DNA from: Owenia fusiformis
Taxonomy: Eukaryota > Annelida > Polychaeta > Sabellida > Oweniidae
Direction of reading: 5' to 3'
Length of the DNA stretch: 64,000 nucleotides
Assembly: GCA_903813345.2 (NCBI GenBank)
Contig: CAIIXF020000010.1
Coordinates: forward strand, 16,193,181-16,257,180
Shown here in pieces: positions 1 through 11,277 of the stretch; position 1 is the first letter of the stretch, and each line of letters starts with the position of its first letter. The notes below the pieces were generated by a model. That model saw nothing but the letters and a program-made list of their open reading frames with translations. It was not told the origin of the DNA and searched no databases. The translations under genes were made by a program, and so were the position numbers.

Positions 1-363
1 TAAGATATGAATTATACTAAACAGTTAGGTGGTGAAATACATTTTCAAATATTTGAGGAAGGTAGCACAATAAGTTCAACCATAATCCACATTTTCCAGA
101 TCATCCATTTACATTTTATTTAATTATAAATCATCTGTAATGACATATATAGGGTGTCTCAAAAAAGGGTACCCAAAAGTATATCAACACCATAGACAAA
201 CCAATCAATATTTTCAGACATTTTTTGCATGGTCTTGTAGATAAAAGATGAAAGTTTTTCCCCTATACACAGTTTTTAATTCATTTTTGCCTTTTTGATA
301 CTTTAACCCGTTACCGTTTACACCACATATTCTATGTAACCTCATATTTCGATGACAGTCTGC

Positions 364-560
364 ATCCTTACTACTACATTGTTCATCACATTTGATATTT
401 CTGGTGGAATATTTTGATTTCTGTTCGGATGCTGGTCTTAAGTTGTTCTAGGTCTCTTAGTTTGGGTTTAGCATAAAATGGTCCTTCAAATAGCCTCAGA
501 GAAAAAAGTATGGGCCGTAAAATATGGTGAATAGGGAGGCCCTCACAATGTCTTATAGCC
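364..560 (-). pseudogene. Mariner-type transposase C-terminus, left arm
   Basis: On the minus strand a frame reads PPYSP followed by F-T, the usual PPxSPD/LxPxDFFLWGYLK region of mariner transposases. It then shifts frame into a segment reading FYAKPKLRDLEQLKTSI, the conserved K-P-x-x-x-LEQLK-x-x-I block near the C-terminus. The expected Asp residues of the PPxSPD-type motif are replaced and the frame is broken once between the two blocks. Only about 80 residues remain of a protein usually near 340. It is the mirror copy of the right-arm fragment. Confidence 0.65.
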
Positions 561-744
561 CCCTTATACAGAGAGGTCAGAGGTTCAAGAAACTGCATTG
601 GCTGGGATTCTAGTGTAGCTTTTGTTGTGTGTATCAATTTGAGACCACTGTGTTTTCATTTGGATATCATTTGGTCTCCAGGCTAGCCTACCTAACTCTG
701 GAAGGTAACTCCTGAATCATTTGCCTATAATTGACCTGATTATC

Positions 745-946
745 TGTGTTTGTTCTGCCATCGTCATACTCAAACATCTTTCTCTGTGGCTATTTGAAGG
801 AGTGTTTTAATGTTCATTCCAAGCAAAAAGACCTAGAACAACTTAAGGGCAACATCCAAAGAGAAATCCAAAACATTCCACTGGAGTTATTATCAAATGT
901 GATGAACAATGTAGCACTAAGGAAACAGGCTGTCATCGAAATATGA
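745..946 (+). pseudogene. Mariner-type transposase C-terminus, right arm
   Basis: A 66-residue open stretch ends at a natural stop. It includes FLCGYLKECF and then KDLEQLKGNIQREIQNIP, followed by a VMNN-type segment. This matches the final 60-70 residues of mariner transposases (F-L-W-G-Y-L-K ... LK-x-x-I-x-x-E-I ... I-P ... V-M-x-N). The catalytic core is absent. It is a truncated relic facing the opposite way to the left-arm copy, with the terminal repeat directly downstream. Confidence 0.7.
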
Positions 947-1139
947 GGTTACATCGATTATGTGGTGTAAAAAGTAAAGGGTTAAAGCATCAAAAAGACA
1001 AGACTGAAATAAAAATGGTGTATTGAGGAGAAAACTTTCATGTTTGCTCAACATGACCATGCAAAAAATGTCTGAAAATATTGATTGGTTTATCTGTGCT
1101 CTTGATATATTTTTGGGTACATTTTTTTGAGACACCCTG

Positions 1140-2214
1140 TATATACCTGGCTTGTCTTGACAAGGTTTTGTCTCCATATGTGTCTTTGGTTTTCCTGACA
1201 ACAGCTTACCTTGTGTCTCCAGTTTCTATTAATTATACAATAACAATCCTTTTTAGATTCAATTTCTTGTAAAGGACACGTTTCTTGGATGTCTGTGAAT
1301 CTTAGTGTCGGACTCACTTTCTGACTTTCTGTGACTCAATATTCTAAAAAAATTCATTGGGATGTTACAAGACAATTAGCCGCTGAATTTAGAACTCACC
1401 AGCATACAAATGGACGTATGAGTCTTACTTAACAATTACATGAGCATTTTTAGACCATACAAGTGTGTTGAGTCATTAACATGAAATCAAACAGAAATGA
1501 CAAAAATATTCAATTATCATTCAAAAGTGGATTCCACCCAAGCTTTACCTAGTTACCATGGTTATGTATAGCTGAAACAATTTTAAATGCAGTTAAATAA
1601 AAATCTGTCAATTAGTAGATAGTCGTCTATTGTCTAATTAATGTCTGTGAAAAATTAGACTGATTGGGTAATGTTTAGTATGCCTATAACATTTTGTCTA
1701 TTACTCTTGAATCACCCCTCGTATGCCTTATATCTCATCTAATATATTCTACTTCTGTGTGTAAGTGTTCTTGTATCAATTAAACCAAGACTGGTCAATT
1801 TAATGCAGTATTGGGAGTTCTGAATCTTACATTAAATAACAGACTCTGTTGACATTTCCCACGATATTGAATGAAAATGTTGCCAAGGCTGTTCGTGATC
1901 AAGGTAGACAGGCCATTCATTCTCAATATCATATTAGTGTCAATATTGGAGATATTTTGATATTTTCACAAAAATCATTGAAATTTGACAGTGTAAAATC
2001 TAATCATTTTATATACCGAGGTATCTAATCTTATTCGCTCAAATAATCCTTATGGTCTTAGAAGGTCAGTGTTATAACTTGTAACCACTACACCAATGCA
2101 CTTGCCTTACAACTTTGTGTATTCTATTGATACTCTCTCTATTACCCTAAAATGTTTGTTCATTGGATTAAATTGAATTAACAATAATTAAACTAAATGA
2201 TAATTCACATTTTT
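1140..2214. other. AT-rich noncoding, no feature recognised
   Basis: No long open frame, repeat array or element end was found on either strand. Short open frames here have no coding character. Confidence 0.5.
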
Positions 2215-2530
2215 GTTGGAAGAATCTCTAAGTCCTTCCTCTTTTCCTCTAGCACTTCCTCTTCCGTCGACTCTTTCACCAAATCTTCCCCACTTCTTTC
2301 CTCAAATTTCCTCCTCTCCCCTCTCCTTCTTTTACATTTAGTCCCTCCTAATCTCACCGTCCTCCCACTCCGTCTTCCTAAATCCCCTCCCTCATCACAT
2401 TCTTCCCATCTCCTCCTCTCATTTCCTCCTCTCCTCTCTTCATAGCGTTCTTTTCTTATTATAACCTCCTCGTCTCTTTACTTCCATTACTTTTGCTCCT
2501 CCCTCCCCTTCTCTTATTACACCCCCTCCC
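2215..2530 (+). repeat. Long polypyrimidine (C/T-rich) tract
   Basis: About 300 bp is strongly strand-asymmetric, being mostly CT-rich blocks such as TTCCTCTTTTCCTC and CTCCTCCTCTCATTTCCTCC, with only scattered purines. The open frame across it (Ser/Pro/Leu-rich) is a composition artefact. Mirror-like pyrimidine blocks of this kind can adopt triplex DNA. No regulatory role can be assigned. Confidence 0.75.
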
Positions 2531-3043
2531 AAGTTCATGCTGTAATTGATTTGAATAATGCTCTGATGTATATTCATAATTCATTTCAATTTTGTACTTA
2601 GTTCCTCGAACTTTATCATTATAACTATAATTATATTGTATATTTTAGTGTCTGTTATCATCTAGAACTCTCTCGTGGTCAAGAGTCGTGGTCATGAAAT
2701 ACCGCGAAAAAATCATTCATATGTGTTAACACTTTTCATTTTAGCCCCTACCCTAAAAATCAGCTCAAGAATTGTCTTGACGTATAACTAGATCTGAGAA
2801 AATACGTTATGGCTTTAAACATGGCAAATGAATTTCAAAGCTTCAAAAGTTGACTTGACCTTCACTTTATCATCAGTTGTTGTCCAAAATGAGCAAGTCT
2901 TATTATTGGGAAGTAACCCAAGAGAAAAGCAAAATCCTCATGAGCACACAGGTAGTATATTGAACAGGCTCAAACTCTATTAAACCAAAGGTTAACTCGT
3001 CTTTTAAGATCTCATGATCTATACACCTATAAACCATATACAC
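2531..3043. other. Noncoding, nothing recognised
   Basis: AT-rich sequence with no open frame or repeat that I can support. Confidence 0.4.
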
Positions 3044-3125
3044 TCCCCTCCATACGTTTGGCAACCTTAGCTCCCTCATTGAACTACGTGTTAAAGCCTC
3101 TTTATGTTTGAATTTTTATTTACAT
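3044..3125 (+). repeat. Single diverged copy of the Tc1-type terminus found at 47.4 kb
   Basis: The segment reads TATACACTCCCCTCCATACG then TTTGGCAACC, and 50 bp later AAAGCCTCTTTATGTTTG. The element end at 47401-47480 has the same order: TATACACTCCCCTCC, TTTGGCAACC, then GAAGCCTGTTTATGTTTGG. This is one unexpanded terminal fragment of that family, without the 33-bp tandem array seen at the other site. Confidence 0.65.
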
Positions 3126-3978
3126 AATCTGTGAAGAAAATAGTCACAATATTGATGGGAATAATCATTTTAACATCATTTCAAAGGAAAAATGTTTTTA
3201 AAAAACTAAATTATTTTCCCATTTGTTCCTGAAAAAACACTGAAAATTGAAATTGTAAAAATCAATGATAATTTGAAGAGTATTTTGTAATAACGAGTCG
3301 AACTTACAGTATTGCTTGGAACTGTTAAAACCCTTTTGAGATTACCTTTCAATGTTTAATGATATAGAGTATCTAATCAAGATGACGGGGAGTGGACAGT
3401 GCTAAGTCTGCCGTGATCTACATTCTTCCCATGAGTATTGTTTCGTTTGTTATCACTTAATTCTGATATCAATTTGGTCAATGAATTCATAGCATGGGGG
3501 TTTGAAATGGACTAGGCAAATCAAAGCCAAATGGAAAAATCGTATCATTAGATATCATTCCCAGTTGCATGACAAATTAGTGAGTTATTTTATTTCGTCA
3601 ACCTGAATAGTTAAAAAGAAATAATAGTTAAATGGTCAGTACTTGCTTTAATCCAAGACCGAGGATCGTTGGGTAGAGAACAACCAACCTTGGAATTGAG
3701 GGTAATCAACTTCACAGAATCTAAATATAACAACTAATCTGTTATTAAGTATGAAATTGCAATTTATGGCCTAGAATAAGATATATCATACTTAGCTATA
3801 TGAGCATTTATTCCTAAAATACATTAAACATGATTAAACATTTTTTACAACAATTTATTCCCAGTTTCATTTCATTTGATAAACCAAGTGCATTACTTTT
3901 CCTCAATGGATTTATTCTTAATGTTTTACAATAGTTCTCAGCATTAACCTGATTTTCAATTTATAATTAGTTGGTTTC

Positions 3979-5146
3979 GATGAGGAAGATTAAACCATCG
4001 GATGTTCAACCCTAACATTGCGTTTCCAAATGAAACGACAAGTTAGAAAGATTAACCATCAAAGGTTCAACCCTAACATTGCGTTTCCAAATGAAACGAC
4101 AAGTTAGAAAGATGAACCATCGGATGTTCAACCCTAACATTGCGTTTCCAAATGAAACGACAAGTTAGAAAGATTAACCATCGAATGTTCAACCATAACA
4201 TTGCGTTTCCAAATGAAACGACAAGTTAGAAAGATTAACCATCGAATGTTCAACCCTAACATTGCGTTTCCAAGTGAAACGACAAGATAGAAAGATTAAC
4301 CATCAAATTTTCAACCCTAACATTGCGTTTCCAAATGAAACGACAAGTTAGAAAGATTAACCATCGAATGTTCAACCCTAACATTGAGTTTCCAAATGAA
4401 ACAACAAGTTAGAAAGATGAACCATCGGATCTTCAACCCTAACATTGCGTTTCCAAATGAAACGACAAGTCAGAAAGATTAACCATCGAATGTTCAACCC
4501 TAACATTGCGTTTCCAAATGAAACGACAAGTTAGAAAGATTAACCATCAAATTTTCAACCCTAACATTGCGTTTCCAAATGAAACGACAAGTTAGAAAGA
4601 TTAACCATCGAATGTTCAACCCTAACATTGCGTTTCCAAATGAAACAACAAGTTAAAAAGATGAACCATCGGATGTTCAACCCTAACATTGCGTTTCCAA
4701 ATGAAACGACAAGTTAGAAAGATTAACCATCGAATGTTCAACCATAACATTGCGTTTCCAAATGAAACGACAAGTTAGAAAGATTAACCATCGAATGTTC
4801 AACCATAACATTGCGTTTCCAAATGAAACGACACGTTAGAAAGATTAACCATCGAATGTTCAACCCTAACATTGCGTTTCCAAATGAAACGACACGTTAG
4901 AAAGATTAACCATCGAATGTTCAACCCAATATTACGTTTCCAAATGAAACGACAAGTTAGAAAGATAACCATCCAATGTTCAACCCTAACATTGCGTTTC
5001 CAAATGAAACGACAAGTTAGAAATATTAACCATGGAACGTTCAACCCTAACATTGCGTTTCCAAATCCAAATGAAACGACACGTTAGAAAGATTAACCAT
5101 CGAATGTTCAACCCTAACATTGCGTTTCCAAATGAAACGACAAGTT
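3979..5146 (+). repeat. 61-bp satellite array, about 19 units
   Basis: Units begin with CGTTTCCAAATGAAACGACA and recur every 61 bp from 4021 (4021, 4082, 4143, 4204 and so on to about 5123). A partial unit lies at 3979-4020. Each unit contains CGTTTC-CAAAT-GAAACG, a 6-bp stem with a 5-nt loop. Differences are mostly single bases (for example ATCGAATG, ATCAAATT and ATCGGATG variants). Two units near 4935-5055 are 60 bp, and one near 5056 carries a 6-bp duplication of CCAAAT. Because 61 is not a multiple of 3, open frames across it arise only where 60-bp units occur. Those frames are not genes. Confidence 0.95.
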
Positions 5147-6188
5147 ATATCACTTCTGAGACGACATGATATGTTTATTCCTTGGAACAATATTGACCTA
5201 ACTTGGTGGCGGTAATAGCATCTAGTTGTTGCTAGAATGCAATTAGGAAATTCATTTATCATTGTTATCAACGCAAAATTGTTCACCAAGAGCAATGCTT
5301 CTTCACTTTTATTGCCAACTAATTGTTTAACTGTCGCATTATTGTGAGACATGTGTTGCCTTGCGAAGCGAGCATTAAACAACTGTTGAAGATGAAACTT
5401 GGACTTGGTTCTTAGTATTAATTCTTGAACAGTCAGTAAGTGCCTTGAACGTATTGTTTCCAAAAGAGAAACTCCTTGGACTACATAGCGTGTGAAGTTT
5501 TATGGTTGATTCGATCACTACTTAGGGTTGTTTTGATCACTACTGGATGTTTCACAATGACCGCCACCCTACCAACCGCCAATCCCGATCGCGGCCACTC
5601 ATGTTAAAATTGCTAAAAAGTTTTTACAACTTGGAAACTTATCTTTACAAAAACTATACCTAACTTCTACATATTATGACTATGTACAGCATTGACAGGA
5701 GGCGGCCATAATTAAACGTCCTGTACATGTTAATCTGACCATGCAAAAATACCTGTTAAAGTGAGATCAGATATCAAAAGACAGGTGCAAATGACCCAAG
5801 GCATATTAATATGGCAAAATGTCACCATCTGGCTATAATTACAAAAGTGTGCAAAAGTTACAGACAACAAACTCAGACATCGAAAGTCGGTCACAAAAAC
5901 AGTGACAACTTCAAGGTGGTGACAAAATATCGAAATATATGACTGGGTAAAAAAGCAAGAGTAGCTACGCACATCATTTAGAAATATTGAATAAAAACAA
6001 TATTCAGACAAATATCGGTCGGATAGCGGTTTTGATGATAAACTGATAACATATTAATGAGGAGCATGCGATAAAAGACACATGTTGTTGATTAACTGCT
6101 TCCAAGTGTTCAAGGACGTGATTATTTTTCCGTTCAGAATAAATATGTTCGTCTGACTAGATAATAAACGTAGATCGATATCCTACAA
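5147..6188. other. Noncoding, 3' flank of the GPCR gene
   Basis: No supported gene or element. On the minus strand this is downstream of the GPCR stop codon. I found no clear AATAAA signal close to the stop, so the 3' end of that transcript is not placed. Confidence 0.4.
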
Positions 6189-7424
6189 TTAAAGCATCGT
6201 ATTCTTTAAGCAACCTTCATTTTTTACAACGCATTTCCCATTTGATCCGTTTAAAAGTTCGACAGTATATTCCTTAGTAGGTATGTTTTCAGCCTCCGGG
6301 CTGTCACTCAAATAAGCGACGTGTCCATTTAAAGGCCGCATCTGGTGACTACCTATTTGACATTTACTGCTTATGCCTCTACTGTTTCCAATTCTCTCCA
6401 CCAGACTTGGATCAATTGCACAAAAAATCTTCACAAAGCAGTCACGAAATGACTTAGACATTGAACAATAAAGTACAAAGTTGATACCGAAATTGATAAG
6501 GGCAACGATATCCATTATATCCCCCAAAGGAACGTAAATATTATCAAAGAACGATGGATTGAGACCGCTTATCAGCGACAGGATGCCCTGGGGAAGCTCT
6601 GTCACGAGGAACAGCACGATGACCATTATCAGCATGCGTGTAGTCCGTGTGTGGTTCCGCATGCGCCTTTTAAAGTTTTGATTTGTATTACTGTTGTTTG
6701 ATCTGCGAAGGTTACTAGTTCGTTGACCTGTATCCCTCAATGTAAGTAACAAAAGTCCTCCAAACACAGTCATAAGGGCACAAGGAATGATTTTTACCAA
6801 TAAGGCTTGAGTCCAAAAGTTTAACACTGCAATGTGCTTAAGAACGTCAGAACCGTTATGAGGGGTCTCAAGATCATAATATGTTTGATTATCTGGTGTC
6901 GTTTTGGGTAAAATCCTAAGGCATATGTAGTTCGGGATAAGAATGATTACAGCAAAAACACTTACGCAAACAGTTGTTATTCTCGCCTTATTTATACCGC
7001 ACGGAACTTTGCCAGCGTTCGACGCTTTGACGTAGACGTAACGAAATATAGACAGCAACACTCCTAACCATATTGAAATTGTGTGCGACGTTATAGTAAA
7101 CTGAGCATGAAAGAGGAAAAATTTTACCCACGGTTGGGAATTCCTTTCAGGAGAAGCTGCCGATCCCATAGGCGGACTCGGGTAAAGAATATAAAAGTGT
7201 AACGCAAACGGGATATAAGATAGCATCGTCAGCAAATCCGATACAGCTAGTCCGAGTAAAATGACGTTGGTTGGCGTTACCATATTTTTACATGACAACA
7301 CGACAACATTAAAGATGTTCGCAACGATCCCGAAGCTACAAACTGCTATACTAAGGTAGCCATGGATACCTCCGTACCAATTCGAGAACTTGACTAGGTT
7401 TGGATAAGTCATATTTCCAGTCAT
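6189..7424 (-). CDS. Class A neuropeptide GPCR, FMRFamide/myosuppressin-receptor-like (Srw-type)
   Basis: This is a complete 411-residue, single-exon seven-helix receptor that would sit in the plasma membrane and signal through G proteins in response to a small amidated peptide. Helices as read: TM1 about 20-44 with N36, TM2 51-74 with LAVSD at 59-63, TM3 107-131, TM4 149-170, TM5 203-229, TM6 262-287, TM7 299-321. Family marks are IWLGVLLSIFRYVYV at the end of TM3, TELPQG in TM6, and LGDIMDIVALIN followed by NFVLYCSMS in TM7. These fit the insect myosuppressin receptor, nematode DMSR and Srw group. DRY is replaced by FRY (127-129) and there is no Cys at the start of TM3, both usual in that group. 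N-linked sites NMT (4) and NGS (190) are extracellular. The long intracellular loop 3 is Arg/Asn-rich. The tail Cys at 335 may be lipidated. The exact ligand cannot be told from sequence. Confidence 0.93.
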   Translation of the reverse strand: MTGNMTYPNLVKFSNWYGGIHGYLSIAVCSFGIVANIFNVVVLSCKNMVTPTNVILLGLAVSDLLTMLSYIPFALHFYILYPSPPMGSAASPERNSQPWVKFFLFHAQFTITSHTISIWLGVLLSIFRYVYVKASNAGKVPCGINKARITTVCVSVFAVIILIPNYICLRILPKTTPDNQTYYDLETPHNGSDVLKHIAVLNFWTQALLVKIIPCALMTVFGGLLLLTLRDTGQRTSNLRRSNNSNTNQNFKRRMRNHTRTTRMLIMVIVLFLVTELPQGILSLISGLNPSFFDNIYVPLGDIMDIVALINFGINFVLYCSMSKSFRDCFVKIFCAIDPSLVERIGNSRGISSKCQIGSHQMRPLNGHVAYLSDSPEAENIPTKEYTVELLNGSNGKCVVKNEGCLKNTML

Positions 7425-7467
7425 CTTTCAATAGGTTTTATCCTCCTAGCACATCATCAATCAAAAC
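7425..7467 (-). other. Putative 5' leader of the GPCR with a splice acceptor
   Basis: On the minus strand, TTTCATTTTGTCAG ends 42 bp before the ATG. It is a good pyrimidine-rich acceptor and suggests that the intronless coding exon is joined to an upstream untranslated exon. This is inference only; no matching donor was identified. Confidence 0.35.
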
Positions 7468-9189
7468 TGACAAAATGAAACCCCATTAACGGCAACTTTC
7501 TAATTGGTTAAGTGAAGTAAATGTAACACGAAACAATTGCTGAAATGCGGGACTCCTAATAGATCAGTCTTGCAAAGTTCTCATATTTATGCTTAATCCA
7601 ATGGTCCTGGGGGAAGAATACGTTTTCTCGATTTGTACTAATCGTGGATATTATTTTAATAATATAAGCCACGGATTTATACAGGTTACGCTACCTGTCA
7701 TTGTTTAATGCTACATTGACGATGTTGGCAATAATTACGTTTTCAGTTCTATTGTTAATCATCATTTGTTCAGATCTCTTTATTTATTAGTTCTCATAGT
7801 AAATTATACTCCTAGTATCAAAAGTGTCTCCTGTGTTGTGTTTAGTTTGTCCCTTTGGAACTGTTCTTCTTTTCTGCTATAACTTAGTATTAGTATTTGT
7901 GCTGATCATAACCTACGGGTTGTTTGGCGTTCGAACAGGATATCTCAAAAGCGATTACCTCTCTCTGGCTTCGGTACAATTAAAAAGTCCTACCGATGTA
8001 TAATTTAAGTATATCTCAATGGTGCTCCATGGCTTGTAAGTACCTTAACGGATCTAATAACAATACCATAATCCGTATGTCTTTTGTTAATTTTCTTCTC
8101 TGATCCTGTTCCCTTTTGTTGAAGAGATTGCAAACGAGTTAGGTTCACAATAAAATTATTGTCAATGACGCTATCTTCTGCGGACGATCCGCTTATTATC
8201 CATCCATGTGATAAAATAACTAGCGCCGAGCGAAACCTCGAAGAATGCTTTTTTATATCAGTTTAAGATTTGTCGTTGTTTTATTGGTAACCGTTCTCTT
8301 AATAATGGGGTCTTTTCCCTCTGTAACCAGATAAAATATCTGCGCTGTATTTGTCCGTATGTTTTACACAAAGATGAAATCCCTGCACTTATTGAATTTC
8401 TGGTTCATTAAAACTGTCAGTAAATTACGTGATTCGATTGTATTCGCACAGAAATAATTGTCGTTTTTGGGAAACAATTCTTAGAATCCAATACCCTAAG
8501 TGGAATCTCTGATCTTTTCCTGAGTAGCATATAATTGTTACTTCGAAATGGCGAACAACTTAGATAATACAAGATTAAAACCATTAGCGCAATTCGATCT
8601 ATGGCCTTTAAATCCGTCTAGCGATTCGATTCCATTATTACTTCATTAATCATTATTCCGGTCATTCGACTTCTGGTTTATTCTGAATGTATGTACGAAG
8701 TTTCGAAGAGAAAGTCCTCTACTTGTTCCATTGACGGCAAATGACTGCAAGTGACTGTCCTTGTCGCAGTATTTATATAGACTGGATTCTCCTTACTTCA
8801 ACACGGGTATTAAATAGCTGATATGCTATGCTACAGCTCAGCTATACAGTTTAACCTGTTTATTCGAACACAGCTTAATCCGAACATCTCTCAATGTGAA
8901 CACATGCACGTTAATGCTGTTTTCATTTTCTCATGTATTTCTACAATGTTAATAAATACGTACCCTTTTAAACATACCATACAAATGGCGCTCGGTTTCT
9001 ACGTTTTATTATATTGTACTGTTGTTTTATTGTATTGTCGCTGATAAATAGACCAGCACAACTCCCCATATGCATTTAATTATGTGGATAATCAGATGCT
9101 TTTTTATTTTAATTGTTTTATCAGCTATATAAACATGTCTGACATGCGATTAAATCAATACTGGAAAACGGAAACAAATTAGCAGAGAA
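7468..9189. other. Noncoding upstream region of the GPCR
   Basis: No open frame with coding character, no array and no element end was recognised. It probably holds the receptor's 5' exon or exons and promoter, but none can be placed. Confidence 0.4.
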
Positions 9190-9364
9190 CCGGTGTAAAA
9201 GAAATTATGGTCCCCTGAGGATTATGGTCCCCTTTCCTTACGGCCCTTACTGGCCCTGACTGAGTATAAATAATAATAAGGAAAATAATTGTAATTAGGT
9301 CACCATATAAATCAATAAAGAGTGGGACCAAAGTTTGATAAAACCACCTACCCTTTTACACCTG
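9190..9364 (+). mobile_element. Small TIR element, CCGGTG family, copy 1
   Basis: A ~173-bp element with imperfect inverted ends: CCGGTGTAAAAGAAATTATG on the left, and CTACCCTTTTACACC on the right. The interior carries ATTATGGTCCCC twice and GGTCACCATATAAATCAAT. Five copies lie in this window: here, 15501, 34085, 38367 and 38871. It is non-coding and presumably mobilised by another element's enzyme. Confidence 0.8.
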
Positions 9365-10094
9365 CGATAGTTACGAATTTGAAATATTTGGGGTATGTTT
9401 TAGAGACAGCGTACGATGCATGAACACGTTTACTGTTACTTTGACATTATTTGTTCCACAGCCTTCTTACACAGGAAGTGTATGAACAAACTCTAGACAA
9501 AGATATACTTCGATGAATCAGAATGCTAGCTTAGAGCGTACAAAGTTTCAGTACAGCAAAATATTGTGATAATATGTAATAATTAAAGTTTTTTTTAAGA
9601 CAAATGACTGGTTTTATTATCAACTCTAGATTAACCTTCACAGAAAACGAATACTCTAGTAATTTGAAGTGACGTAATTTGTGATTATAGGTTCTTCTCT
9701 TGCAGTAGCATTTGACGCCGTGAATGATTGAACAGCACAGATATATGTTAAAATTACCAAATTTATTTTCTCGTTTCAATATGATTAGTAATGACATTAG
9801 AAGCATAAGGCATGCCATCCTTAAAGAAAATGAGCTTCATTACATCTAACGAAATTATATTGGGAAGAGGATATGAATATTTGATAAAAAGGTCCCGGGA
9901 AAAAGGTCTAATGTGCAATTAACTTTCATGCTTACGACATGATTGCCGTCATTTCTCGAAATAAACCACTGATTTGCTCTAAATTGGCATGAAAGGGAAA
10001 ATAGATAGTTTAATACTAAATTAATGTAAATCATTCGAAAAATCATACAAAATCATTCTTTTGAGGTCATTGCTATCTGGCCATAAATTTTATG
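9365..10094. other. Noncoding, nothing recognised
   Basis: Short open frames on the minus strand here have no coding character. Confidence 0.4.
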
Positions 10095-10400
10095 ATTAAC
10101 AGTGGGGGGGGGGGGGGGCAAAAGTTTCCACGCTTGCGCGGAAAAAACATTTTGGCCCCTGAAATGTGGACGTCGTATAATGGGGAATCCCCAAATACGG
10201 TAGAATATGGAAGAATTGTGGGAGGTACTCACTTCTGCCCTAAACCAAAAATTGGGCCCAAATTTTGAAAAATTAAGGACTATTATTTTTTTATAACCTG
10301 GACAAAAAGGCCAAATTATGCTCAAAGGGCTAAAACTTGGGGCCCAAAAAGATCTGGGCCCAATAAAGGGGGCGGGTCCCATTTGAGTGTTTGACATACC
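10095..10400. repeat. G-run repeat with GGGCCCAAA motifs
   Basis: A run of about 15 G is followed by GGCCCC and GGGCCCAAA blocks (for example CCAAAAATTGGGCCCAAAT and GATCTGGGCCCAAT). The same vocabulary occurs in the elements at 37971 and 49087, so this is probably a worn member of that family. Its ends are not clear. Confidence 0.5.
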
Positions 10401-11025
10401 GGAAGTGGTAATGATCATGCGATGTATCGATGTATTGAGCAATTGCTAGACCCCTTTAGGCAATTGGTACACGACGTTCAATTTGGCTGACGGCATGCAG
10501 CGAAAGTGAATCGCTCCTGAAAAAGCTGATATTGTGGCAACTAGAGATTGCATCAAGTCAATTAAAGCATTCAAGCAGGTGATACGTTGTGGGGCAGCAC
10601 TAGCAGAAGTTTTGCGAAACCTCCTGGAGGTTGTAGAAAGCAGAATTTACTGAGACAAAGTTCATGACAAGTTTGATGTAAGTGTTGACCTACGTTAATC
10701 ATCCGTTAGATATCTTCCAGAAGCTGAGATTTTATAGTGGAGACATCAATTTGGCGTGTGTTGGCGTTTCTGAAGCATTTGGAAGCGAGTATTACCCCCC
10801 CCCCTTGTAAGCTGTTGTATTGTGCCGTGGTCACGTGATCTGATCCCAGTAGTTACGTCAGTCAGTGATAGATCGTCTATATTAAAGGAGCAGTTCTGGG
10901 TCCATAACCCAAGGAAGCCTCCCAGGTATCAGGCTATCTTGATCATCCTTCAGAAGATACCCTGGTTTGGAGCTGGGCGAGACCGGAGTAGGAAGTGCTT
11001 CTGAAATAGTTCCCTCGATAGTGCC
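10401..11025. other. Unassigned unique sequence
   Basis: Slightly GC-richer than its surroundings, with a C-run near 10795. No long open frame and no confident family. Confidence 0.3.
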
Positions 11026-11277
11026 AGAGACCTCCTGAAGTGGAAACTGTCCTCTTGGATAAGAGAAGTGAGAATTTTCCCAGAGAGTCTGGAAACCGGA
11101 GTGAGAGTCCGGAGAAGCATAGGATAAGTTACCCAGAGTGAGAGCCTGGATGCTGGAGTGAGAGTCCGGAGAAGCAGAGGATAAATTACCCAGAGTGAGA
11201 GTCTGGAAGCCGGAGTGAGAGTCGGGAAAAGCAAAGCATAAGTTACCCAGAATGAGAGTCTGGAACCCGAGATGAGA
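11026..11277 (+). repeat. 57-bp minisatellite, about 3.5 units
   Basis: Units starting GAGAGTCTGG or GAGAGCCTGG recur at 11083, 11140, 11197 and 11254, exactly 57 bp apart. Each contains GGAGTGAGAGTCCGGAGAAG and AGTTACCCAGAGT. As 57 is divisible by 3, the minus strand stays open and gives a 19-residue repeat (SLWVTYP...LLRTLTPAS), which I regard as incidental. The array stops exactly where homology to segment B begins. Confidence 0.85.

Larger units (their letters stand above)
151..1139. mobile_element. Palindromic mariner-type transposon remnant (two 3' ends head to head)
   Basis: The ends are inverted copies of AGGGTGTCTCAAAAAA followed by GGTACCC or GTACCC, flanked by TATA-rich sequence as expected for TA-target elements. 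The homology is not limited to short terminal repeats. About 360-400 bp of each arm match in inverted orientation, and both arms encode the C-terminal part of a Tc1/mariner-type transposase, reading outward from the centre. The element is therefore a fusion of two 3' halves in inverted orientation, not a normal deletion derivative. Both arms are decayed and non-functional. Family assignment rests on the protein similarity described in the two sub-entries. Confidence 0.75.

Noticed and set aside
2197-2445. 82-codon Ser/Leu/Pro-rich open frame
   Set aside because: Produced by the polypyrimidine composition.
3979-5146. CRISPR-like array (regular repeats with short palindromes)
   Set aside because: Whole 61-bp units are repeated, with no unique spacers, in clearly eukaryotic DNA.
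4799-5463. Open frames across the 61-bp satellite
   Set aside because: They appear only where units shortened to 60 bp keep the frame. The translation is the satellite itself.
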